Assembly (NCBI RefSeq): GCF_018294505.1
Contig: NC_057796.1
Span: forward strand, 271,937,832-272,001,831
Direction of reading: 5' to 3'
Origin: Triticum aestivum
Taxonomy: Eukaryota > Streptophyta > Magnoliopsida > Poales > Poaceae
DNA length: 64,000 nucleotides
Below the pieces are notes generated by a model that saw only the letters and a program-made list of their open reading frames with translations, did not search any database and was not told the origin of the DNA. This document shows positions 1-14,009 of the stretch, in pieces. The number at the start of each line of letters is the position of its first letter. Position 1 is the stretch's first letter. Position numbers and translations under genes: made by a program.

Positions 1-836
1 TCCTCCACGGATGGTACATGGCAGGCATCTGCCGGAACTAGAGGCGAGCACTTTTCAATCAATTACGAGAGGCATTCGCTTCTCTGATCTTTAATAAGCG
101 AAGCAACGAGCCTAGTAGGGGAAATACCTTCCTCAGGAATGTCATCAAAGCCAGGTTCTCCAATCGTAAAAGGGAATATTCCATGGCACAAGGGTTGTTT
201 TTAGGTGCTGTCCTTGGCAGGCCACCACAAAAGGTCCGAATCAGGCGAAACTTCTTTTGGTGCCAGCTAGAAGTAGTAACAAGAACTCCTCCTCTGTTCA
301 ATATCAGCCTGGTTTAGGTCTAGGTCATAATGAATTTTCTGATACCTTCCTTCGTCCATAGATCAGCGTTATGCTTCTGTCCCGTGATGAAGAAGGATAG
401 AAGAATGGTAAGATAGGATCGTATTAGTGAGCCGTGGGAAAAGAGTTTTTTCGTACCTTGATTGGACCCACCCAAAAGCAACAGGAATCCCTTTCTCCTC
501 CTATAAGGAAATCTCGTCGTTTCACTCTTCTTCAAGTACCATCGGATTAGTCAACTCAAATGCTGAGAGATTACTATAGAACCAAGGCAGCTTTGAGGCT
601 GGCTCCACTCTCCAAATAGAGCAGTTACTTCGTTGACGACAAGAACCCCATTTCCACTAGCCAAAGAGCAATTCATTTCTTCGACTCGATGCCTCCTCAT
701 TTGCTCCCATTCTCATATTAATAAAAGAATTAGGGAAATGCGAGGGGAAAGAATGCCAAAAGCATTTAGAGATTTGACTGGGATTCGTTCTGGCTTAGAT
801 GGCGAGGGATTGCTATAACTATTTTGAGAAGCATTA
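1..836. other. No gene recognised
   Basis: Only short reading frames without recognisable motifs occur (for example 59-301 and 320-535 on the minus strand, 633-818 on the plus strand). The composition is like the rest of the presumed mitochondrial block. I see no tRNA or rRNA. Confidence 0.5.
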
Positions 837-1534
837 ATGAGATCTTTTTTTTCACAAAGTGATATGGAAAATCATGCGGAAGAACCTATATGTAAAAATA
901 ATTCCAGATTCCCATCATACATTACCAAACTTCCAAATAAGAATAAGCTAAAAATGGATAAATACCTTAAGGAACTGGAAGCAGACCCTGATTATAAAGG
1001 GCAACCTCCTAAACCATCAGTATTCCTTGTAGGTGACATTGAAACCATTCCCTTGTTGGATCGGAACTATGTTCCCGCAGAGATAATAGAATCCAAAATC
1101 TTCCCCGCCACCACGCTTATGCAGCCGCCTTTATGACTGTCAATTCAGACAAGAAACTATCAATGATTTATATTAATCATTATAGTTCCCACGAATACAT
1201 AAATACGCACCCATCATTTTATGATCGAAGTGATTGTGTACTCCAAGCATTCATAAATGGAATACTTTCTGTTGTAAGCAAACAAAGAAAGTCACTAATT
1301 ATTTACTTTCATAACATGAGTCGATTCGATGGTATTCTGATGACCCAACATCTTAGTAAGTTTCACCCCAACTTGAAAGTGGATAATGTAATGCGAAATG
1401 GTATTATGTACGAGGTTGCTGTTTCTATACGTGTTCAGGACGGTAGGAATAAATCACGTCTCCTTTTCAAAATGCGGTGTTCGTTGTTGATTCTCCCTGA
1501 TTCGTTAGCAAACTTAGCTAAACAATTGTGTTAG
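837..1534 (+). pseudogene. Relic of a mitochondrial linear-plasmid-type family B DNA polymerase (N-terminal exonuclease part)
   Basis: Two adjacent frames make one product. The first (837-1136) runs to a VGDIET motif, the Exo I motif of family B polymerases. The second (1133-1534) carries FHNMSRFDG, an Exo II-type motif typical of the protein-primed polymerases of plant mitochondrial plasmids. They are joined by one frameshift near 1115-1136, and the second frame stops at 1532-1534. The polymerase domain (palm, fingers) is absent, so this covers only about a quarter of a full enzyme. The family normally replicates linear plasmids inside mitochondria; this copy is certainly dead. An unrelated family B polymerase is unlikely given the Exo II wording. 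Confidence 0.8.
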
Positions 1535-2542
1535 GAATAAGAAAGCAATGTCGGCGGAAGAAATACGAAGAAACCTATCACACTTTTGTAGTATAGACGC
1601 GGTGCACCTGATTTTATAGGCATCGGAATGGGTTTATCTTGGAAGATCTTGACTTCTCCATGCCTTCTGCCTCCGACACATCATATCTCCTATGCCGACC
1701 TCGTACTTTTGATCACTTCTTCCTTACGAATTGTATCTATTACGAATTGTGTCTATTTAAGCTTTTTCTCGATTGATATTCATTTTTTCATCTATCTCAT
1801 GAAATTTCCCTTCTATTAAGCGATAAAGAGCAATTGACGAAGTCAGCAGGAAGTCCGTCAGATGACGGTATGGATCAAAGGAATCCTCCTATCTTCGACA
1901 GAACACCCTTTTACTGGGATTTCGCATTCCTATTCCGATTGGCAGAAGCCTTTCTTTCTGTTTGTGCCGCCCTATGGCGATTTCTTACTCAACATTTGCA
2001 CTTTCTTACCAACTCTTGTACAAGTTAGGTTCAGCGTTGTTCTGACGATTAAGATTTCTCTGTTTGACGGTTTTTACCTTCAACAACCTTTGTTGCATCA
2101 CTTCTCGATAGCTTTAGTGCTCGGAGAGTAAGCATAGCATATTGTCAGCTAGTTATTTATTGATAGCAAACAGCTAGTAGGTCAAGCCGGAGCCTTCACT
2201 CACTCAGCTTGGGTCAGCACCGTATCTCTAATTGGCGGAGACGAACTCCAATCCACCCACTTCATTTGTTTCCCAATGAGGGTCATCAGCGAGTCCGCTC
2301 TCCCCAAGGTAGTTAAAAGGCCTAGGTACGCATTCCCCTGCACCAATGTACCGAAGCACTTTACCTTTAATCACTAGATGGGCTCGAGCCAGGGTCCTAT
2401 TTTCGTTCTCCATGACTTCAAAGCTGCTTCTCTTTATCAATTCTGGACAGTCCTATAAACATTGGTACCAGGGGTTCTATGACCAAAAATCTTATATATT
2501 TTTTTCTCCTGGTGTTTATGTATTTATTATCGCTGTCTAAAT
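1535..2542. other. No gene recognised
   Basis: Frames at 1628-1819, 1862-2131 and 2228-2440 show no motif I can assign. The stretch probably continues the mitochondrial-type spacer between the polymerase relic and the gypsy fragment. Confidence 0.45.
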
Positions 2543-3175
2543 GCGATGACTGTCGTCAGCAAGTATCCAGTGCCCATAGTCGAAGAACTCCTGGATGTCT
2601 GGTGCCTCATGGTTTTCTAAACCCGATCTCAGAGCTGGTTATCACCAGATTCGTATGGCAGCTGGCGATGAATTCAAAACAACCTTCCAGACTCTGGAAG
2701 GGCACTACGAGTACAAGGTCATGTCCTTCGGCCTCGCGGGAGCACCAGCCACCTTCTTGGGAGCCATGAACGCCACTCTCAAACAAACCCCTTCTGCGCA
2801 AATGCGCCCTGGTGTTATTTGACGACATTTTAGTCTACAGTGCCTCTCTTGAAGATCACACAATCCACTTGCAATCAGTGCTTGAGTTGTTAAGAAGGGA
2901 TCAATGGCAAGTCAAACGCTCAAAGTGCTCTTTCGCTCAACGCCAGTTATCCTATTTGGGCCATACTATCAGCCAGCATGGGGTTGCCACTGAAACCCAC
3001 AAAATTAAGAACATTGCCAACTGGTCTTCTTCGCAATCAGTCAAAGAAGTCCGTAGCTTCTTAGGTTTGGCCGGCTATTACAGGCGCTTCGTTCGCCATT
3101 TTGGCATCATTGCAAAGCCACTGACACATCTCCAGAAGAAACATGGGGAGATCCTGAGCTTTGAGGCAACTAAAG
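2543..3175 (+). pseudogene. Ty3/gypsy reverse transcriptase fragment
   Basis: The reading starts in the RT segment with [13 protein letters not shown] (near 2555). It continues with [16 protein letters not shown] and [12 protein letters not shown], then passes through a frameshift near 2800-2815 to FDDILVYS (the YxDD catalytic box, here FDDI) and [14 protein letters not shown]. It ends just before RNase H. A small deletion after VEELLD is also visible. No LTRs, protease, RNase H or integrase are attached. It differs from the chromovirus at 14010-28118 in wording, so it is a separate, older fragment. Gypsy scraps like this are common in plant mitochondrial DNA, so it may have moved nucleus to mitochondrion to nucleus. 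Confidence 0.85.
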
Positions 3176-6100
3176 AAACAGGATGCTTTTCAGTTATATT
3201 TAAGAACAGAAGAGGAAGACAAAGCAACCCTAGGATTTGTCTGCTCCCAGTTCTTAATACGAAAAGCTCGACATAAACCCAAGGACGAGCAACCGCTGCT
3301 AAACCAGGATCTCCATCTCTTTGAATAAAAGCCATCCTTTCCATCGACCAGCCTACGAGCATCTTCGGTACTATAATGAAGGACGTTGACACTATCCCAT
3401 TCTACGTAGCAGGGGTAATTCCAGAAACATCCTATCTAAAAATCATTTAGAGATAAGTTTCTATAGAAAGATAAGCGGGTGTACAAATGAACTTTCTTAT
3501 GATACTCAGATACCACTCATTGGATGGGACCGGTGGACCATTGATCAATAAAAAGTAGTAAATAAGCCCTTTTCTCGCAGGTACGAGAGATTGCACAACC
3601 TTGCCTTAAATGCTTGAAGTTCTAAATAAATCTGAAGAGGAAGGCCAATTGTATCATGTCAGCAATGGTACTCTCCTGGGCTATAGACTGTCACCTGCTT
3701 CAAGGTATCTTGCTTGTGAAAGCCGAACAAAGAAGAAAAGAACGAAATGGCGGTTCATCAGTAGTCAAAGGTGCAGACTTCATTCTTTGTTTCCTTCATC
3801 CTCTACCATTACGTTTTGCTTTTTAGGACTACCTAAAGGAAAGGAATAGAATGATCCAGAGTCGTACCTACTTGAGGGCACCAAATGCATACAACTTACG
3901 TCAAATTTATATATATATAATTATTGATCCCATTCACACCCTTTGGGAACAGGAAACGGAGAACTTGTCGCTTTCTTCTGTTTTTGCTGTAGCTGAGGAC
4001 AACTTAGATTGAAATGATTGACTTGATCTAGGTACGTGGTCCAAACGGATAGGTAGAATTACCCAGAGGGAGCCCTAGTTTCAGCATAAAAGGAAGAAGT
4101 CGGGTCCGCGCGGTTCGCCTTTTCGAATGCAGCAGTGTTTTTGGCTTTGGCAATACCAGCTAGCTAGCTACTTAGTTGTGTGGGAGTCCTATAAAGAAAA
4201 GCCTGAGTTATAGACTGACTAAAGAAATCCACCTAAGCCATAAGTTTTTGTTACAGCTGGCACACCCGCTTGCAAACTAGAAAATCTGATTCTAGTAGAA
4301 AGTGGACTAAGTCTTAAGAGAGATAAGCCGGTCTTTATACACTGGCCCTACTTCGAATTCAGTCAGTGGCCAGATGCATTGTAAGCAATTCCAGTCCCAG
4401 CTTCTGAGGTGGCGTAGTCAGCCCTACCTAAGTATTGAACAAAACCAACCATTTGTATAATATTATCCTATCTTGCATATTAATTAAGACCACTTATTAG
4501 ATCAAGGTTGGCATACATAGCATAGGAAGGTGGAGATCTGAAGTAATCTATATGTCCCTCAGCCAGTCATCCATTTCTCTGGATATGAAGTTTACAACAT
4601 CAAAAAAATGACCCTTTTCATAATGAAATCCATTACATGCCATCCAAAGAACTCTGATCTGGATTACCAGCTTTGGGGTGGAAGGACGGATCGATCGACC
4701 AAGCAACAACGATCCCTTTACGATGGTCAAGTGCGAAGGTCCCGATCGGATTGCTGATCCGCCAGTGTTGTTTGACTGATTTTTTTCATCTCAAAACCAT
4801 TGATGCTGACCTGTCACTGCTCAAGTGATTTTCCTGCATGGTTCTAGGAACCAAAAGAAGACTTTGGGTAGGTCAACGATAGATTCTATGTCTATAATGG
4901 AATGTAGGTTCTTTTTAGGAGGAAAGCTTAGAAGGATTCTTTTCAGAGCGTAAGAACCATCGAAGAGCATGGGATTGGTATTGCTGGCAGGGACTTTAAA
5001 GTGAGAGCTTGATCACTAAACCCCTGCTGCTTTCGATCATTCCTGCTAAAGCAGTTGGCAATGACTCATTGGAAACTTCTGTTGGATCTGGGAGAAGAAG
5101 AAATCCAATCAATGGGTAGGTAGTCAATTTCCGGCGAAAGCACAAACCTTTTCTCTTACTTAAGGCGATAAAATCCATTCATTTCGATAATAATCTGTTT
5201 GAGATGTGTTTTACCGAGAAGGTATATGGTTTACGGTTCTAAGCCGTTGAGTTCGTGTTTTGGTAGTTGTTCTTTTGAAGGATGGCGGATCCAAAGTTGA
5301 AGGATAGCGAGGCATACCAACGCCATGCCAACAAGAGGAACCATCCGGACTTAAAACAGCCGACCTACCCCCTGCCACTTCTTCCTCTAAGTCAAGTTGA
5401 TAGATTTATGTACGAGTTTTCAAGTGCCATCTCCAGTCTAAGCGGTTGAGTTCAGTGATTGTATCGAACAAAAGCCCCCTCCCGGGGTAGGTACATGACT
5501 GTCTCTCTTCCAAAGTGTGATCATCTTCTCCAGTCTCCCGTTTCCACCTATTTAAAATGGTCAGCCCGTGCGGCATCAATTGAATTTGAATTCTAAAATA
5601 AAGTAGACTTCGGTGAAGGAAACTATTCTCTGGTATCTGCTTCGGCCATCTTATCTGGTTTTGGCCTTCTTTGTGAGCAGCTCCTAACTCGCTCGACGGG
5701 GTATGATCGCTACTGTTGATAGGTCGATCGGAAAAGAATAAGTTCCAGGACTGAACAGAAAGAAAGTACTCTAACACTTTCTTCGCCATTCTTTTCTATG
5801 AGGAGCTCTATTTTGCTAATAAAAATGTAATGCTATCTCCCTACGGCGATTCATAACTAGAAGAACTCGTTGGCACAACCGGACCTTATTAAAGGCCTCG
5901 GCCGTCTGATCGACTGAAAGATCTTATCTTGGAGTTCTAGTATGGGTCGTCGGCCCTTTCTCCTCCTCAGTAGGTGCAAACCCTAGTTCTGTAAATGATT
6001 ATAACTGCCTTGGAGCTAGATAGGCAAACCTTCTTCTGTTTGAGTATGATGGATGTTACACCCACTGCCAGATACAAGCAAAAGCTTTCCAGCTAAGCTA

Positions 6101-8208
6101 GGAGTCAGAACGAACTCATGAAGCTATCCTTCTTCTTGGATCTCAAGATTCAAATGGAATTTTATCACCCCAGATTTTGGCTTTAATTTCCACTTTATAC
6201 TTGAGTTAAGCAAGGCACCAGCATGGGAGAGAAGATAGCCCCTCGGGATCGCTTACTAGCCGGCCTACTTGATTTATTTATGAGGTATCCAGATGGCACT
6301 GCACCGGCGAGGGAAAGGGAAGCTGATGAGAGGTAAGGGAAAAGTCCATTTAATGAATAGGTTCACTATATACTGTACTATCTCTAGACCCCCTCTCTAT
6401 ACTCCCTCATAATATATGGATCCCCCGGATAATATTGATCCTCCAACAGCTCACATATCTTATCTAAACTCCCGGAAACCTGGGCATGGCTTTTTCGAAC
6501 TTAGTTGATTTCGCAAGAAGCAACTTGAAAAGCACAAAGACTACATCTAAACAAACCTTACGTCTTCGTTCGGCTCATTCTTGCTTATCTCACCCTATTT
6601 CCTTACTTTAGCTTAGAAGTAGGCATATGGGAAGTTACACAAAGATGACTTATCGGTTGGCCTAAGCTTACTCGATTCCATTATTTCCAATATCATATAC
6701 GCCTAGTGAAATGCATCTATCTCCTCTCCTCCCCTTCTTTCTTTTTATCCATTTTATATACCTAGTCGAAGACTACTTCAGATTATAGGGCGGGCTTTTC
6801 TACCCATTGACCGGGACCGATCACTGTGTTTGACCGCTCTTGGTATTCAGACCTTGGACTTTTTCGCTAGGAGCTGATCCATTCTTTAAGAGCTCTATAC
6901 ATAAAGAGAAGGCGTATTCACTTAAAGGACTGTGAAATCTACCCTATGCCCCAAAAAGTCTAGGCACCTAAATAAAGTAAAGATGGGATCCCTGACCAAT
7001 AGATTAAGCTATCCAATGAGTTAGGAACCTTTTTTCTTCCCCCTTCTTTTCTCCGCTTTGCTCTGTTGCTCCTTTTGCAGATGGCTGGTCACCACTCTTA
7101 GGCTTTTTGTTCTCTGCTTGTGGTGGGTCTCCAATCTTAATCCGGTGCTGACTTAATAGGGAAACCTACCCAGAAAATGCCCCCTTTTCCGGTCCGGTTA
7201 ACAAAGCCTGTAAACCAAGAGCGGAACGAAGAGCTAAAACGTCACCTTTACCCTTATCCTATTTCTTTCTTACTTGTAAACCAGACCGCGTCATTCCTTT
7301 TTTCTTTCTTTGGTAAGGAAGGGACGGCTATTCCCACAGGTTGATCTTGATAAAATGTGCAGCGGTAAGCAACTAATAATCTCGATGCAGGACTGCCGTT
7401 CCCATAGGTTCCTCCTCCAAAACCTTCTTAGGCGAAAAAGACTGGAAGGGCTTATTCCCACTGCTGATTACTGAGAACCTTCTACCGGGAAAGATTTCCT
7501 TCTATGCCTAGTGGTTTTTGAATTGGAAATGGGAAAGGCAGAGAGAATTTACTCAAATTCCACTATGTTATGTATACAACGATCGGGTTGCGTCTGGTAT
7601 GATCGGGGTGCTTTATCTAAACTAGGCAGGATAACTTGGCTAACTTTCCTACTCTGATAGCATCTCTGAACGGTAGGTACCCTCAGCCGCCGTAACGAAG
7701 GAATGAATCTATTAAGTGGGAAAGAGCCCTCGTGGCAGCTATATCCGCGAGGATTCCAAGTGTTCTAATTCATCTCGTTACAGACCCACATCAAACATGC
7801 AACTGCTTGTCGCATACTCCCGCTACTCCGACCTACGCTTCTCACATCGCATCCTTGGTCCTTAAACGACGGTATATTCTTTTTTCCGGGTTCTATGAGC
7901 GTAAATGAAGACACTTCCCCCTTCTTCGACATATGAATATGCCTCGCCTCGAAGATAAAGAAATCCTGAGTAAGGAGAGAGATTCTCCACAAGAACGAAC
8001 GACCCGTCAGGTTCGAACTGACTTAGGTTGGACCAGGACCCACCTATCTCCACCAAGAAGGAATCGCTTTGGTTACGCAGTTCAGTTGGCGATAAAAGCC
8101 AACCTAATCTGCGGGCCGGTAGGCCAGCCAACTAACTCTTCAAATGAAGAACTTATTTCCCCACACCTATCTCTATGAAACTTCCTTCATAGTTAGGAGA
8201 GGTTTTTT
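3176..8208. other. 5 kb without a recognisable gene, presumed mitochondrial spacer
   Basis: Only short frames occur, the longest being 5406-5789 on the minus strand (127 codons), with no recognisable motifs. I looked for mitochondrial tRNA arms and ribosomal protein wording and found nothing convincing. A lone T-arm-like hairpin near 7996-8012 lacks a partner D-arm and anticodon arm. Confidence 0.5.
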
Positions 8209-9482
<1,274 letters not shown>

Positions 9483-9556
9483 TCATGGAAATTCCATGTC
9501 AGGTGATGGGAAAAAGGGCACTGATTGGTGTAAAAGGCCACAATGACCAACCTGGT

Positions 9557-10015
9557 TCACGTACTCAGATTGTGTATTGAGTGTGGTATAAATTCATGTG
9601 GCCTATTCACGTTTTTTGCTGCTATGTTTAAAAAATGAAAGAGAGAAAAGGCGCTATCTCTACTCATGGTTATGCATGTTTTTATTTTCTTCCACTTCCT
9701 TGACATCCTCTTCAAGTCGTCACTGATGCTGTTGATGCCATCATCGTTTGTGTCGACCAGCTGTGTGACCACACCAATTGCCAACAAACATTTTCTTTTA
9801 CATAATAAATGTAAAAAGGTTATAGTACGCTGATACAAACTTAGATACATTGGTAGAAACCGTCGCAACCAACTTGCAACGGCACCTTCAAAACGACCAA
9901 TATTAGCTAGATTATGAGCAATTTTATTTTCATTACGCTCAATTGTCAATGGACCAAATCCATGCAGATCGAGGAGCTTCCTCATCTCCCTAATGAGATG
10001 TCCACAACGGAACAA
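9557..10015 (-). pseudogene. RNase H-like (RVT_3-type) fragment
   Basis: The first 55 codons read like the end of the plant RNase H-like domain found alone or at the end of LINE-type proteins. I can see an IREMRKLLDLHGF helix, then TIERNENKIAHNLANIGR, which matches the usual R..N..AH.LA pattern. The rest of the frame has no recognisable motif. The N-terminal catalytic aspartate region is missing, so it is a fragment. It could be a LINE remnant or a captured host domain; no poly-A tail or RT segment is attached. Confidence 0.5.
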
Positions 10016-10143
10016 ACATATGTTGTCTCACGGCAATCACTCTTTTTCTTGTGAGCTTTGGGAGGCTCCCTGCCATATGGATGTAGATGATCAAGAAGAG
10101 TTCACAAAAGCCATCTCAGTCTTCTTTCAGAAAATTATGAGTA

Positions 10144-10172
10144 CTAGTAGAATTCCCGTGTGTTGCTACGGG
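10144..10172 (-). mobile_element. Possible Helitron 3' terminus
   Basis: Read on the minus strand, a hairpin (CCCGT...ACGGG, at 10155-10172) is followed after about 7 nt by CTAG at 10144-10147 and then a T. This fits the Helitron 3' end rule of a GC-rich hairpin shortly before CTRR, inserted before T. The element would extend rightwards into the 10.2-14.0 kb region. I did not find a matching 5' TC end or Rep/helicase coding sequence, so this is only a candidate. Confidence 0.3.
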
Positions 10173-13100
10173 CTACAATGAATATAAATGAATCAAACAA
10201 ATGACTAAGATCGTCTTCATGGTCGAAGCTCATTTCTCCCTCATAAGTTCGGGCTTGTTCTGACATCAAACGGGTGCCCAGCAGGGTCTCCAAAATCCAC
10301 CCGTCTCGTCAGTCCGGGCTCCACCAAATCTAGCCCATGTGTAGGGAAAATGTCTGAACTATCCGTCATGTTATCTTCAATACACACTCCCAACACAAAA
10401 CCCTAGCCCACGATGCACCCTCCCCTTTTTCTGCCAGACCCTCCCCTTCCTGCTCGATTTCCCGCCGTACCGGGACATTTCTCGCTAGAGCCCTCTCCTT
10501 TAAAACCGGATGGCACCCACCTCACCTTCGCCATGGCACCCTCTCTCATTCACATCGTACTTCCTCATGGACGACCAAGGAGGAGTTCCTCACCAACCAC
10601 CTTGCTCTCGCCATGATCCCCCGTGTTCCATCTACTATTGCCATCAACGGGGAACTTGGCGTGCGTCGCCCATGACGCCCCCCGAGGCAAGAAGGCAGAT
10701 TTGGTATCTCCTGAGCCATTGCCACGTTGTAATATATACAGTTGAATGCCATGCATTACCACAAAACAAAAATATGATGTCCATTGGTGGGGATGCAACT
10801 GATACGCCGCTCTGTCCGTTATTAGCGCTTAAAGCTAACATCTCTTTTATCTTTGTTTTGGGTTTTCTTTCAATTTTTTTGTGTATGATTTCCTTACCCA
10901 ACATATTATCAACACTTCGACTCATTGTCGACTCCTTCCCTTCACTCCTCCTGCACGGATTCGCTCTCGCCTCTCTTCTCCCGCGAGGAAAGAAATCATG
11001 CCGCGTCTATCTACTGCATCCCACCTCATGTACTCCATGTCATCGCCCCTACATCTCCTCCACCTACCGAGTCCCATCCATCATCACCTGGCGGAAGGTC
11101 CAAGAAACCTCACCTTGTCACCCGTCATCCTGGTGTCCCATCGGCCGCACGAGCATTGTCGCCCCTATCAACGCACGAGCATGCAGCTAGTTGGATAAAA
11201 CAGCTGGAGGCATGAAGGATCCAAATCACCTAATAAGTAAAAGCAATTCACTTCTAACACTTGAATGGAATTGCCAAGCCTATGATGAATGAGAACGAAA
11301 AGCACAGGAGGGTCAACTCCAATACAAACAAGATAAGTTAGCTAAGTGTCCCTATTAGGCATGTTAAAAGTGAATTTTGTATGGGGCTAATTTGAATGGC
11401 CTATTGAGATGCTAGATACCTCTTTGAGACCTTTATCTCTTGTTGATACTGCTGCACCACATAGTAGATCGAGATAAAAAAATCGAATGCATCAAAAGAT
11501 GGCATACATGAGAAAAAATACGATATTTTACAAATTCAAGATCAAAAGCACATTTAATCATGTGTACTAATCTTCTCTAAGAGGGTATCATCCCTATAGA
11601 AAGCAAATGGTCTTTACATCAGTGCATAAAAGGTGTCTTACGGTTCTTGATACTTTTATTCACTTTTGGGACACATAAATAGACTGTACTACTGTCGTAC
11701 ACCATAATAGTAATTTTGTGATGTATAATTTGATAAGAGAGACACTCATGCCAAAAAAGAAAAGAAAAGTAGTGCTAAACAAAACTACCCTTTGTTCACA
11801 TCTGTTCATGGAAGAAGACACAAAACTACCCTTTGTTCACATCTGTTCATGGAAGAAGACGGATCCAATACGTGTTGCAAGAAAATGTTTGTTTCGATTG
11901 CAAGACCATTACCACAAAATTATTCCATGCAATAACTCCCCAGTAATTTTCTTTTCATTCGTAACATCACACGAACTGATAGACCAATTAAGAATCTATT
12001 TATATATTAACCAACTAATCAAGAATATGTGGGTACACATGTATGTATGATCGACAAGTATATACATGTATATCATACGTGGGGGTGATCGCTAATCAGG
12101 CCACGCGGGCGGTGCCGTGCCTGCTTGCTTCCATGTGGCTGGAGTAATAACGCACGTTCTTGGTGTTGTTCCATCTAGCAATCAAACCCTAGCACCACTT
12201 GCAGTTCATGTCCTGAGGTACAATATGAACTCAGCTGAGCAACATGGCAATTGAACGAAGCTAAGTAATCCGAACAATTTCACAAGTACCAGGAAATAAT
12301 CAGAGGAGATGAAAGAAACAAAAATAGGCAAAACTTGTTCAGCTAATTATCCGAATGCTTTTGTGAACCAAGTGTATTCATTAAGGAATAAGGAAAGCAT
12401 ATAGAAGAGAACCAATTATGTATATTTTGCCTATATAGCACAGAATAGACTTTTCTTACAAGCAGGAGTAGATGAGAAACAGGTCACAGGGAAGAGACAA
12501 AGAGTTCATGGGTTCCAGAATCGAGAAGTCCAGTGTGTATATTAACAAAAAGCTAGACGACATAACAGTAAGACAACTCAATTAAAGGAAGGAACATCAT
12601 TTATGGTTGCCCTGGTACTTATCTAACATGCAGAAACATTTCATCATTGCAGAGAGTATAAAAAGTTTAGCAAGGACAGGAAATAAAGCACCAACAAAAA
12701 GCTCGCCGGCATAATAGTATACCATAATAATGATAACACAAAACCAGGAAATTTCAATCAAATTTGCAATTCAGGCCAAAAATGTATATACTATAATATG
12801 TATAACACAACCATCAAGTCTTACTTAATTACTCAAGAGCTAATTGTTTTTAAATATTTTGATCCGCTGCTTTAGTACAACAGTTAAAGAACATAATGAA
12901 CCACTGCCAACAAATTTCAGTTAACTAACCTACGGGTGACTAAAAACAATTAAATCTATAACTAACTCATCAAGGAGCCTAAAAAGGTAATTTTGTTAGA
13001 GCATTACAACATTCACATGGCTAATCTTGACTTCCCAAATCTATCCCATTGAATACCAATTATTCTTTATTTTGATTCTACAGAAAATCTAATCTGCATA

Positions 13101-13430
13101 ATAAGCACAAGAGAAGAGCAACATGAACTTTTCACGATCTATAAAATGAATAAAGGAATACCAGACTGTGCAAAGTTGAAAGCTATGTCAACTATAAACT
13201 TGGTCCAAACTACCAAATATCGTTAGTAGAGAAGTAATCCTCACACCAAATATAACACCAAGGCCACATGCATGATTTTTCACCGAAATAAGGAAAAGCT
13301 TGACACATATAAATATATATCTCCAAACTACCTTATCAAAGATGAAAATAAGTACTTCATGAATCCGAATGCAATTTAATTTTTGTTATTAGTAGCATAG
13401 TAGTGCTTGTTTGACAATGAATATCCTTGC
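10173..13430. other. AT-rich stretch without recognised coding sequence
   Basis: A leader-like ACACAAAACCCTAGCCC at 10394-10410 precedes a short frame (10413-10616, plus strand) that I cannot assign. From 11220 the DNA is AT-rich and intron-like. A minus-strand segment around 12110-12220 follows a good acceptor-like tract and might be the last exon plus 3' UTR of the broken gene described at 13431-13607, but this is weak. Confidence 0.4.
11779..11860. repeat. Perfect 41 bp tandem duplication
   Basis: Bases 11779-11819 and 11820-11860 are identical direct copies, beginning ACAAAACTACCC and ending GGAAGAAGAC. Because the copies are identical, the duplication is recent or recently homogenised. 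No function is evident. Confidence 0.9.
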
Positions 13431-13607
13431 CTTAAATGATTGCAACTTGCAAGTGGATGCAGATGCCGGATTGCTAATTTGGGAAAGCTTGGGCCTCATA
13501 CGGGAGGATTCAGAGAGAAAAGCAACACGATATTGAGAATCGTAGAATTGGCTCAGTTGTGAGACCAGCCTGGCAAATTCGTTGATATGGAAATTGACAA
13601 GCTTCTT
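13431..13607 (-). pseudogene. Exon of an unidentified host gene (59 codons)
   Basis: On the minus strand a TTACTTGTAG acceptor is followed by an open 177 nt (exactly 59 codons). It starts KKLVNFHINEFARLV and contains SQLSQFYDSQYRVAFLSE. It ends at AAG before GCAAGG, a plausible GC-type donor. The phase agrees with the upstream exon at 13931-14009, which ends on a complete codon. The composition is protein-like, with amphipathic helices and no low complexity. I do not recognise the family. The gene is split by the chromovirus and copia insertions, so it is called a pseudogene; the exon itself has no stop. Confidence 0.5.
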
Positions 13608-13930
13608 CTACAAGTAAATCTAAGGCTGGTTCAGCCTTAGAATGTACATGTCTAGTACTCTTCTACTACAAGTCATATTACATGTCTAGTACAGAGATAA
13701 AACTTGACAAGCTTCTTCTTCTTCTTGTACAAGTTATATTACATGTGTAGTACAAAGATAAAATTTTAAATTCTTTCCATGAACCAATAATTGGAAGCAA
13801 GCGTGAATAAACTGTAGCCAAAACAGATCATGTAATGTTAATTGTGCCAAGAACTTGATTTTTTTAAGAATCAGAACTAAAATTTTCTTGGCTATGAGCA
13901 AGATTGTCAACAAATTGGCTTGAATTGTAC

Positions 13931-14009
13931 CTGCATTGCCACAGTGAACCGCTCCTTCGGATCGGGGTCATAGGCCTCAATCTGTTTGGTAGTCTTATTG
14001 GTGAAGTAG
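13931..14009 (-). pseudogene. Exon of the same host gene, 3' half, cut by the chromovirus
   Basis: The minus-strand reading includes YFTNKTTKQIEAYDPDPKER and FTVAMQ, then CAG followed by GTACAA, a good donor. The exon is interrupted at 14009 by the gypsy element. Its other half resumes in frame at 28124 once one copy of the AGTAG duplication is removed. That the frame continues across the TSD shows the retrotransposon landed in coding sequence. Product unknown. Confidence 0.55.

Noticed and set aside
7996..8012. T-arm-like hairpin with loop TTCGAAC on the minus strand, considered as a mitochondrial tRNA
   Set aside because: No D-arm, anticodon arm or acceptor stem could be placed around it.
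10510..11190. 226-codon plus-strand frame, considered as a gene
   Set aside because: No recognisable motif, overlapping open frames on both strands, and no clear splice or promoter context beyond a CCCTAG leader-like word.
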